From an uncultured Bacteroidota bacterium (lineage in GTDB: Bacteria; Bacteroidota; Bacteroidia; Chitinophagales; Chitinophagaceae): a stretch of 5,638 nt of DNA. Under the pieces are notes generated by a model. That model had not been told where the DNA came from, made no database searches, and was given only the letters and a program-made list of their open reading frames with translations. This document shows, one piece after another, positions 1 to 5,295 of this stretch. Position numbers and translations under genes: made by a program. The stretch spans positions 1 through 5,638 of the forward strand of contig CAILMA010000758.1 in assembly GCA_903835145.1 (NCBI GenBank), read 5' to 3'. Numbering within the stretch: position 1 is the stretch's first letter; the number at the start of each line of letters is the position of its first letter.

Positions 1-1095
1 CTCATCGAGGAATTTTTCGTTGAGGCTACTGAATGTGTGCAGCTCAAAGCAGGCCAGCAGGTAATGCTCAGGATAGGCTTCCCGCACTGCGTTCAGCGTT
101 GCTTTCAGTTTGCTTGGTGCATGTGCAAAATCGCGGTAAACCAATAGATTTTCTTCTTCTTTCACTTTTTCAAGTCGGCGTGCGGCGCCGGTAAAGGTTG
201 AGATTGCAGTGTAGCAATCTTGCTCTGCAACGCCGAGCTCCATGCACACTTTTACAGCGGCATTCATATTTTGCAGATTGTGGCGCCCGAAAACCGATAC
301 TGCCACATTGCCATCAGAGGTTTCCAGCACGGGTGTCCCGTCCTGGTAATGGAACGATGGGGTACCATAAGGGGTGGTTAGCAAGTGCTTAGCCGATGTT
401 TGCACTGCCCGCTGCACTTCGGAGTCTTCGTTGTTGTAGAATAATATGGCGTTGTTTTCCATCCCGGCAAGGTATTGCTCGAACTGGTTGAAATACATTT
501 CATAGCTTGGGAAAACATTAATGTGATCCCAGGCAATGCCGCTTAGCACACTAATGTGCGGATGATAAAAGAATATTTTTGGTCGTTTTTCCTCGGGGGA
601 AGCTGGGTATTCATCGCCCTCAAGCACTATAATCGGGGCATCACTCAGCCTCACCGATTGATCAAACCCTGCAACGCGTGCCCCAACAAGATAGTCAAAA
701 TCGATACCTTGATTTTTCAGTATGTGCATGATCATTGAAGTGATAGTAGTTTTCCCGTGGCTGCCAGCTACTACAACCCGTTTCTTATTCTTGCTCACTT
801 CATATACATACTGTGGAAAAGAATAGATAGGTATACCAGCTTTTTTCGCTGCGAGTAACTCCGGGTTATCGGCTTTCGCATGCATGCCAAGCACAACAGC
901 ATCAATCTTGTCCGTTATTTTTTCAGGATACCAGCCATTTTTTTCAGGCAGAAGTCCGGCGACTGCAAGATTGCCTTTTGCCGGGTCGTTTATTTCATCG
1001 TCGCTTCCGGTTATTGTGTAACCCTGCCTTTTTAAGGCCAGAGCCAACTGGTGCATAATGGCACCACCAATGGCAATAAAATGAATGTTCTTCAT
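1..1095 (-). CDS. mpl: Mpl-type Mur ligase (UDP-MurNAc:tripeptide ligase), C-terminus outside window
   Basis: This cytoplasmic ATP-dependent ligase is expected to join recycled L-Ala-gamma-D-Glu-meso-DAP to UDP-MurNAc. All 365 codons in the window are open; about 90 residues are missing compared with the usual ~450-460. The N-terminal Rossmann-like domain opens HFIAIGG (residues 5-11) and has GSDDE (30-34). The ATP P-loop GSHGKTT is at 111-117. The central-domain acidic motif EGDEYP is at 159-164, followed by WDHINVF from 189. The C-terminal domain has FGRHNLQN (269-276), ARRLE (305-309), DFAHAPSK (322-329) and ELHTFSS (351-357). The EGDEY, DFAHAPSK and ELHTFSS variants are, from memory, those of the Bacteroidota Mpl-like branch, which is often loosely annotated MurC or 'peptidoglycan synthetase'. 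MurC normally lies in the division/cell-wall cluster, which is absent here. The ATG at 1095 places HFIAIGG at the very N-terminus, as in the family. Family assignment is secure; the exact peptide substrate is inferred. Confidence 0.9.
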   Translation of the reverse strand, partial: MKNIHFIAIGGAIMHQLALALKRQGYTITGSDDEINDPAKGNLAVAGLLPEKNGWYPEKITDKIDAVVLGMHAKADNPELLAAKKAGIPIYSFPQYVYEVSKNKKRVVVAGSHGKTTITSMIMHILKNQGIDFDYLVGARVAGFDQSVRLSDAPIIVLEGDEYPASPEEKRPKIFFYHPHISVLSGIAWDHINVFPSYEMYFNQFEQYLAGMENNAILFYNNEDSEVQRAVQTSAKHLLTTPYGTPSFHYQDGTPVLETSDGNVAVSVFGRHNLQNMNAAVKVCMELGVAEQDCYTAISTFTGAARRLEKVKEEENLLVYRDFAHAPSKLKATLNAVREAYPEHYLLACFELHTFSSLNEKFLDE

Positions 1096-1128
1096 AAATA
1101 TATCGTAACTTCGTAGTAAGAATCGGTG

Positions 1129-1136
1129 CAAAAATA
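1129..1136 (-). promoter_or_regulatory. Putative -7 element of the mpl promoter
   Basis: Read on the minus strand this is TATTTTTG, an exact match to the Bacteroidota -7 consensus TAnnTTTG. It lies 33 bp upstream of the mpl ATG and would give a leader of roughly 25-30 nt. No convincing -33 TTG sits at the usual ~20-bp spacing; that position is partly occupied by the palindrome at 1140-1154. The call is consensus matching only. Confidence 0.5.
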
Positions 1137-1139
1137 GGT

Positions 1140-1154
1140 TGCCAAAATTTGGCA
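1140..1154. promoter_or_regulatory. Perfect palindrome TGCCAAA-A-TTTGGCA, candidate operator
   Basis: Two perfect 7-bp inverted arms flank a single central A. The site lies immediately upstream of the predicted mpl -7 element, where a regulator would block or contact RNA polymerase, in the divergent region shared with the small lipoprotein gene. A one-base centre is too tight for an RNA hairpin, so a dimeric DNA-binding protein is the more natural explanation. The regulator is unknown. An 11-base half of it (TGCCAAAATTT) recurs on the minus strand upstream of bshC (5000 down to 4990). Confidence 0.35.
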
Positions 1155-1256
1155 GTTGAAATTTTCTTTGGTATCAATACATTAGTAAAGTAAATAATGC
1201 TATTGTTGATTTGAATACCCCGGAAAAGAAACACAGATGCTTTATAAAAACTCTTT

Positions 1257-1264
1257 TATCTTTG
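1257..1264 (+). promoter_or_regulatory. Putative -7 element for the small lipoprotein gene
   Basis: TATCTTTG exactly matches TAnnTTTG and lies 41 bp before the ATG at 1306, predicting a leader of about 35 nt. No clear -33 TTG is present 17-23 bp upstream, so the promoter is either weak at -33 or activator-assisted. The ordered layout of -7 box, short ORF and terminator supports an independent transcription unit. Confidence 0.5.
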
Positions 1265-1305
1265 TAAGCAAGTGGACAATATTATTTATTCATAACTATT
1301 AAAAA

Positions 1306-1443
1306 ATGCAGACTCAAACTAAATTTCGCAGTTTAATAACTGTTTTCGCATTGTTGCTGACAATAGCTGTTGTTACATCATGCACGCAAACTAAAAAGTA
1401 CGGTTGTCCGAATCACCTATTCACGCCTACTTTAGCACACTAA
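1306..1443 (+). CDS. Small secreted lipoprotein, 45 residues
   Basis: The ATG at 1306 opens a 45-codon frame ending TAA at 1441-1443. The N-terminus has a basic n-region (K6, R8), a hydrophobic core (about residues 10-23) and the lipobox V23-T24-S25-C26. This predicts cleavage by signal peptidase II and lipidation of C26, leaving a mature peptide of only 20 residues. That peptide contains KKYGCP (30-35) with a second cysteine at C34. The product should be anchored in the inner or outer membrane and is too small to be an enzyme. Short lipoproteins of this design are common in Bacteroidota, but no function is known to me. Support comes from the complete signal/lipobox architecture, the upstream -7 element and the strong terminator 34 bp past the stop. 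It is transcribed divergently from mpl and convergently with the next gene. Confidence 0.75.
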   Translation: MQTQTKFRSLITVFALLLTIAVVTSCTQTKKYGCPNHLFTPTLAH

Positions 1444-1477
1444 AATATCGCCCGATTTTACGTTAAAGACTTTTGTG

Positions 1478-1525
1478 AAAGCAAATAGCCATTCAGCTTT
1501 ATACCGAATGGCTATTTGCTTTTTT
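1478..1525 (+). terminator. Strong intrinsic terminator, partly bidirectional
   Basis: A 17-bp perfect stem (arms 1478-1494 and 1506-1522) encloses an 11-nt loop (1495-1505). The right arm runs into an uninterrupted six-T tract at 1520-1525. It ends the small lipoprotein transcript. It also lies 10 bp beyond the stop of the convergent barrel-protein gene. Read on the minus strand the tail has only three Ts before CACAAAAG, so termination should be weaker in that direction. Confidence 0.9.
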
Positions 1526-1534
1526 AGTAAGTTA

Positions 1535-2173
1535 TTATAAAAATCTTATTCCTGCATATACCTGAATGGAGTGGTTGTTCCAGGCTTGTTTGGCAGTAGT
1601 TCCGTTTATGCTGCTCACATTGTTTACATCAGTGAGGCCAAGTATGTACCGGGCACCAAGTGTAAATTTGAAATACCTCATTTCCGCTCCTAACACGCCT
1701 GAAAAGCTACTGGACTTGAACGAATTCTTCACATCTCCGGCATAAGAGTTTAGGCTTGTAACTGAAATCAGATTGCTGAATTGAGGGCCGGCCATCAACC
1801 ACAGTTTTGGTAACAGCTTACCACCAACTACGCGGTATTCAAACAGCAATGGAATGTCAAAGTACAAAGCGCGGAAGTCTCCTTTGTTAACGGAGTCATA
1901 TAAACCAGTTGAAGTGTAGTGCGATGTATTGACTAAAAACTCAGCCTGCACACCTATTTTCTTTTTATGAAGGCCCAGAGTAATACCACCCACTATGCCG
2001 GGTTTGTAGCTCTGCTCCCAGTTGTCGCCGCCTATTTGAGCAAAGTTTGCTCCGATCTTAATACCAAGATCTAATTTTGGTAAACTTTTCACAACGGGCA
2101 CGGATTGTGCATTGGCTACAGAAGAGCAAAAAAGGATACCTGATAGTAAAGAAAATAGAAATGAACGCTTCAT
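1535..2173 (-). CDS. PorT-like outer-membrane beta-barrel protein (212 aa)
   Basis: The predicted product is an exported small outer-membrane barrel of the PorT / OMP_b-brl type. Residues 1-22 form a signal peptide (MKRSFLF then a hydrophobic core, ending VANA|Q). The mature part alternates hydrophobic and polar residues in amphipathic strands. Its signature blocks are LGIKIGANFAQI near the start, KPGIVGGITLG, FDIPLLFEYR, LMAGPQFSNL and FTLGARYILGL, and the last strand ends VYAGIRFL. This order is typical of the family, whose individual roles are mostly unknown. The frame can extend to an upstream ATG at 2236. That start overlaps the predicted -33 element and would put 21 residues ahead of a normal signal peptide, so the ATG at 2173 is chosen. 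A gene of the same general type lies 158 bp upstream. Specific function is not recognised; a PorT role in type IX secretion is not implied. Confidence 0.85.
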   Translation of the reverse strand: MKRSFLFSLLSGILFCSSVANAQSVPVVKSLPKLDLGIKIGANFAQIGGDNWEQSYKPGIVGGITLGLHKKKIGVQAEFLVNTSHYTSTGLYDSVNKGDFRALYFDIPLLFEYRVVGGKLLPKLWLMAGPQFSNLISVTSLNSYAGDVKNSFKSSSFSGVLGAEMRYFKFTLGARYILGLTDVNNVSSINGTTAKQAWNNHSIQVYAGIRFL

Positions 2174-2205
2174 ATATCTCGTTAGTTTTAAGAATAATAA
2201 AGGTA

Positions 2206-2236
2206 CAAAAGTAACGGAACTACCAAAATAATTCAA
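2206..2236 (-). promoter_or_regulatory. Bacteroidota-type promoter of the 212-aa barrel gene
   Basis: On the minus strand, TTG (2236-2234) is followed after a 20-bp spacer by TACTTTTG (2213-2206), matching the Bacteroidota -33/-7 pattern TTG-N~20-TAnnTTTG. The predicted transcript begins near 2199 with a leader of about 26 nt before the ATG at 2173. This is the best-matching promoter in the window and shows that this gene can be transcribed separately from the barrel gene upstream. Confidence 0.65.
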
Positions 2237-2331
2237 GCCACCAGCCCTGTATTATTTGCTATTAAACCCCGTAACAAAAACGCAACAACTTCGCGGCAGG
2301 TATTAAATTCTGCAAAGGCATTAAATACGAT

Positions 2332-3030
2332 TTAAACTCGGCTGCCATACCATTTTTTAAATCTGACAATCAAGTTAAGCTGTGCGTTCGTGGTGCCCCA
2401 GCCATCGTTGATTTTTGCAAACTGTTTGTTGTTCAGGTCAAGATATCCAGCCCCCAATTGTGCCTGAATTCTGAATGCCGGCGTAAACGCATATTCAAGA
2501 CCCGCAAGAAAAGAAACATTCAAAGGTTTGAATATTTTGTTGGCACTTACTGTATTTTCAAATGTGTTATTTTGATCGGTGGTGGAAACGCAATAACTGA
2601 AATTCAAGCCCATTAACAATCCTAATCGCTTCCCGGGACGGTACTCAACAATCACAGGCAGGTTTGCATATAAAACCTGAAGTGTAGCCTGTTTTGTAGT
2701 GTCTGATAATGTTGCGGAACTTCCTGAGACATAATGCGCGGCAGGGTAGTCTGTCTTATAGTTTGCAGTAGAAACATTTAAACCTGCGCTTATGCCAAAT
2801 GATTTCTTCCTTTTTTTGAAGTAGACACCCAAATCGCCACCTGTGCTGTAATTATTTAAAAACGGATACCCGGTAAGGCTTTGAAGATTGGCACCACCAA
2901 TTATGCCCCATTCGTTATATTTTTCTTCGTATTTCTTAATCTGGTCTGGCATTATTTGTGCGGCTACTGGTGACACTTTCAGAAGCAGGGCAAGTAAAAT
3001 GAATTGTGTAATTTTTTTCCTGAGGAACAT
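2332..3030 (-). CDS. Outer-membrane beta-barrel protein (232 aa)
   Basis: This is an exported barrel protein of the same broad PorT-like class as its downstream neighbour. The signal peptide spans about residues 1-24 (MFLRKK, hydrophobic core, PVAA|Q). After a short charged linker (DQIKKYEEKYNEW) come amphipathic strands: GIIGGANLQSL, GGDLGVYF, FGISAGLNVSTANY, YANLPVIVEYRP, LGLLMGLNFSY, VSFLAGLEYAFTP, FRIQAQLGAGYLDL and AQLNLIVRF. A seven-residue tail (KWYGSRV) follows the last strand, whereas many outer-membrane proteins end on an aromatic residue. The ATG at 3030 directly precedes the signal peptide. There is a -7 element about 100 bp upstream and a leader stem-loop. No terminator is evident in the 158 bp before the next gene, so some read-through into it is possible. 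Ligand or function is unknown. Confidence 0.82.
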   Translation of the reverse strand: MFLRKKITQFILLALLLKVSPVAAQIMPDQIKKYEEKYNEWGIIGGANLQSLTGYPFLNNYSTGGDLGVYFKKRKKSFGISAGLNVSTANYKTDYPAAHYVSGSSATLSDTTKQATLQVLYANLPVIVEYRPGKRLGLLMGLNFSYCVSTTDQNNTFENTVSANKIFKPLNVSFLAGLEYAFTPAFRIQAQLGAGYLDLNNKQFAKINDGWGTTNAQLNLIVRFKKWYGSRV

Positions 3031-3084
3031 TGGTTAGTGGTCTTCGATTTGAAACGGATAAATAAATATATTAAAGTTAATGTA

Positions 3085-3116
3085 TAAAGCTAAAGGTATT
3101 AAGTCTTTAGGCTTTA
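3085..3116 (-). promoter_or_regulatory. Stem-loop near the predicted 5' end of the barrel-gene mRNA
   Basis: Arms TAAAGCTAAAG (3085-3095) and CTTTAGGCTTTA (3105-3116) form an 11-bp stem with one bulged base and a 9-nt loop. On the minus strand it starts about 5 nt after the transcription start predicted from the -7 box at 3135-3128, and 54 bp before the ATG at 3030. A 5'-terminal hairpin can stabilise an mRNA; alternatively this is a DNA operator. The stem is A/U-rich, so its stability is moderate. Confidence 0.4.
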
Positions 3117-3127
3117 ACATCCCGGCA

Positions 3128-3135
3128 CAAAAGTA
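3128..3135 (-). promoter_or_regulatory. Putative -7 element of the 232-aa barrel gene
   Basis: On the minus strand this is TACTTTTG, identical to the -7 box of the downstream barrel gene and an exact TAnnTTTG match. It predicts a start near 3121 and a leader of about 90 nt. No TTG is found at the usual -33 spacing. A short dyad (AGCAAATCTGCT, 3149-3138) lies just upstream of the -7 box. Confidence 0.5.
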
Positions 3136-3225
3136 GCAGCAGATTTGCTAATCTCTTGTTAATATGCCTTTCTAAGATATAATAAATGAACTGTGAGCAA
3201 TCACGTCAATTGCATACACTAATAA

Positions 3226-3244
3226 TGGCACAAAATTTATGCCA
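3226..3244. repeat. Imperfect 19-bp dyad downstream of bshC
   Basis: TGGCACAAAATTTATGCCA reads almost the same on both strands: 5-bp perfect outer arms, one wobble or mismatch pair, then an A/T core. It lies 54 bp past the bshC stop and about 90 bp upstream of the next gene's -7 box. It has no T-tract that would make it a terminator. Its core resembles the palindrome at 1140-1154 (CAAAATTT), which may only reflect A/T-rich sequence. Confidence 0.25.
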
Positions 3245-3297
3245 AACATATTTTCATCTATTGCTTCGTTGTATTTATCAGTTCTTCAATTATTAAC

Positions 3298-4899
3298 TTA
3301 TTGTGGTTTGATTATCAGGAATTTACATTCCATAGCATTTGTCCCTTCAAGAATTGTGTCAAAAATTTCTGGGCCATGGTCTAAATACAGTTCCAAAAAA
3401 TTATCAATGCGTTCTTGCAGCCCGCCGCCGGGGAACAGCATATTTTTTAGTTTCCCTATCCGCGCCAGCTGCACATCCATTTTCTTTTTTTCAGCCCGAA
3501 GCATTTTCTTTTCCAGATTCAATACCTGTTTTTGAATGCGATGCAGACTGGCCTCCAATGAACCAGCCAATGTGGCATCTATTGCTATTGCCTTCAATTT
3601 TATCGCCGTTAATATTGTTTCCAGTTGCTTCCGTTCTTCGTTTACTTCCAGTTGGTTTGTGGTATGTGCAACAACATATTCTTCCTCGAGTTTTGTCGTC
3701 GGTTTAAATAGGTCTATATTTTTTAGGTCCAATTGCTCCGTCAGTTTCACCGCAGCAGCATCCATGAACATGATAGACTGCCGCAGGTAGATTACGGGTA
3801 AAAAACCATTGTAATGAGTAAAAAGTTTTTTCAATTGCATCCAGTAAGCTACCTCCGCACCTCCACCTATAAATGCTACGTCAGGCAGTATTTTCTCCTG
3901 AAATAAACCCCGGAGCATGACGTTAGGGGAGAACCGTTCAGGGTGTTCATTCAGTTCGGCAAGCAGTTCGGCTTCGTTCCACTCTTTCGCTGTATTCAGC
4001 ACTATCCATTTGTCTCCGTTTTTTTCTATTCGTTCCCGAACCTGATTGTCCAGATAGAACAAATTTATTGCTCGTGGATGGGCTTGTATCTTATAGTGCT
4101 TTTCAAGATCACTAATCTGCCCGGCAATGATGGGGTAGGACTCCTGCAAGAGCAATTCAGCTTTCATTTCAGGAATAAAAATCCTTTTGAAATCAGCTTC
4201 GTCGGGGTCTAAAACAATGAGGCCATAATGGCCAAATAGTTCGTTTACAAGGTATTGAGTTGCAGCGCCAATGGTATCGTGTTGTATATAGGACGATGTT
4301 ATTACTTTCTTCAGCTGTTCGCAGTTTTTGCCCTGCGGGCCAAACAATTGAAAAATATCTTTTATAATCTTATCCAGTCCGTCGGTCACCATTCTGCCTA
4401 CTGCCCCGGTTTGTCCGTTTCCATCCCAGCGGTATTTATTGCCCCGAAATCTGAACACACCCAGTTCTTCCAGGTCATTATCTTCGCTCCCCATGTAGTA
4501 AACGGGCACAAAATTCTTGTCGGGATGTTTTGCTTTAAGCTCCGCTGCCAGCTTCACTGCGTGCAGAATCTTGTAGACAAAATACAGGTATCCCGTCATT
4601 AAATTTGGCTGATGCGCCGTACAAACGGTAAAAGTGTTGTCCAGCTTGAGCAACGTCAGGTTTTCTGCCACTTTTTCGTGCATCAGTAGCTGCTGGTATT
4701 GCTTCGCAAGTACTCTTGTAAGTACTTCCCGGTCCACGGGGTAATTGGGCCGGTCAGCAATTGCCTGATTTAAACCCTCTTCGGTTGGCCGGTAGGTATA
4801 AAAATTGGATATTTCCGGACTGTTTTTCAAATAGTCGGTAACCAGCCTTGAAAAATAGCCTGTTTCTTCACAAGGAAGATAGTTAAACGTATTTGCCAC
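3298..4899 (-). CDS. bshC: BshC, bacillithiol biosynthesis cysteine-adding enzyme
   Basis: BshC performs the last step of bacillithiol synthesis, attaching cysteine to glucosaminyl-malate made by BshA and BshB. Bacillithiol is the cytoplasmic thiol buffer that replaces glutathione in many Firmicutes and Bacteroidota. The 533 residues match the usual full length. Visible family blocks are EETGYFSRLV (11-20), the TVCTAHQPNLMTG region (91-103, corresponding to TTGQQ-GLFTG in Bacillus), NFVPVYYMGSEDNDLEEL (129-146), GLIVLDPDEADFKRIF (226-241) and FSPNVMLRGLFQE (323-335). Next come LPDVAFIGGGAEVAYWMQL (338-356), a C-terminal helical or coiled-coil segment (about 405-485), and FPGGGLQER (489-497). 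The start is GTG: an in-frame TAA lies three codons upstream (4908-4906) and the next Met is residue 73, past conserved sequence. The gene stands alone; bshA and bshB are not in the window. Confidence 0.95.
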   Translation of the reverse strand: MANTFNYLPCEETGYFSRLVTDYLKNSPEISNFYTYRPTEEGLNQAIADRPNYPVDREVLTRVLAKQYQQLLMHEKVAENLTLLKLDNTFTVCTAHQPNLMTGYLYFVYKILHAVKLAAELKAKHPDKNFVPVYYMGSEDNDLEELGVFRFRGNKYRWDGNGQTGAVGRMVTDGLDKIIKDIFQLFGPQGKNCEQLKKVITSSYIQHDTIGAATQYLVNELFGHYGLIVLDPDEADFKRIFIPEMKAELLLQESYPIIAGQISDLEKHYKIQAHPRAINLFYLDNQVRERIEKNGDKWIVLNTAKEWNEAELLAELNEHPERFSPNVMLRGLFQEKILPDVAFIGGGAEVAYWMQLKKLFTHYNGFLPVIYLRQSIMFMDAAAVKLTEQLDLKNIDLFKPTTKLEEEYVVAHTTNQLEVNEERKQLETILTAIKLKAIAIDATLAGSLEASLHRIQKQVLNLEKKMLRAEKKKMDVQLARIGKLKNMLFPGGGLQERIDNFLELYLDHGPEIFDTILEGTNAMECKFLIIKPQ

Positions 4900-4917
4900 A
4901 AATACTTATTTAAGCTA

Positions 4918-4925
4918 CGAAGGTA
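4918..4925 (-). promoter_or_regulatory. Weak candidate -7 element for bshC
   Basis: On the minus strand this is TACCTTCG, one mismatch from TAnnTTTG. It is 18 bp before the GTG start and would give a very short leader of about 12 nt. There is no TTG at -33. It is the only near-consensus element I found close to the gene, so bshC may instead be read from further upstream in the 4900-5108 gap. Confidence 0.25.
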
Positions 4926-5108
4926 CTGCGATGAGCTGTATTTTAATGAAATGGCGCTATGATAAATGTCTTTGTGCCAATAGGTATTTAAATTTTGGCA
5001 AATTATGGTGGGGTTTAAAAACAAACATGGCAACTCTATTCGAGTGAAGTCAAAGAATATGAAAATTCTAAATACGACTATCAGGTTTGTTTTGGTGGAC
5101 ACGAGATA

Positions 5109-5291
5109 TCATTTAAAATGAGCTTCGCAAAAGTTAACTTTTTCAGGGAGTTTTCTTTTTCGTTTGATTTTTGCTAAGTCCAACGCTATTTGTTTTTTGA
5201 TATAGTCACTAATTTCTTTGTGTTCTTCAACCGTCAAAGACGCAGATTTTGTTGAGAAATCGACATTTTTAGGTTCCTTAAAAACGTTCAT
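5109..5291 (-). CDS. Small basic protein downstream of GNAT-like gene (60 aa)
   Basis: I do not recognise a named family. The frame runs from an ATG at 5291 to TGA at 5109 and begins 4 bp after the stop of the GNAT-like gene, so the two are probably co-transcribed and translationally coupled. The N-terminal third is polar and probably unstructured (to about residue 18). Then SLTVEEHKEISDYIKKQ (18-34) and the following IALDLAKIK look like one amphipathic helix, running into a basic stretch K41-K47 (KIKRKRK) and a short tail with one cysteine (C55). There is no signal peptide or membrane segment, so it should be cytoplasmic; the basic patch could bind nucleic acid or an acidic partner. Sequence here is more A/T-rich than in bshC. 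It might be the partner half of a toxin-antitoxin-like pair, but that is only inference from size and spacing. Confidence 0.6.
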   Translation of the reverse strand: MNVFKEPKNVDFSTKSASLTVEEHKEISDYIKKQIALDLAKIKRKRKLPEKVNFCEAHFK

Positions 5292-5295
5292 AAAT

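Noticed and set aside
198..738. Plus-strand open frames at 198-392 and 556-738
   Set aside because: They lie antisense inside the well-supported mpl coding sequence and show no recognisable protein features.
1127..1153. Sigma54 promoter (TGGCA...TTGCA read on the minus strand) upstream of mpl
   Set aside because: The spacing between the GG and GC dinucleotides is 12 bases, not the required 10.
995..1234. Minus-strand 79-residue open frame across the mpl start
   Set aside because: It overlaps mpl in another frame and the intergenic promoter region; its C-terminal half is only an out-of-frame reading of the Mpl N-terminus.
2174..2236. 21-codon N-terminal extension of the 212-aa barrel protein from an ATG at 2236
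   Set aside because: It overlaps the predicted -33 element and lies upstream of the predicted transcription start. It would also bury a normal signal peptide beginning MKRSFLF.
3239..4602. Plus-strand open frames antisense to bshC (3239-3535, 3339-3707, 3536-3790, 3943-4212, 4255-4602)
   Set aside because: All are shadows of the 533-codon bshC frame, with compositions typical of antisense translation and no domain signals.
4827..5102. Minus-strand 91-residue open frame upstream of bshC
   Set aside because: It overlaps the bshC start in another frame, is otherwise intergenic, and its sequence (rich in I, F, Y, N) looks like translated A/T-rich noncoding DNA.
5005..5121. Plus-strand 38-residue frame from the ATG at 5005
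   Set aside because: It is short, has no promoter or signal, and overlaps the 3' end of the 60-residue gene convergently; chance is sufficient.
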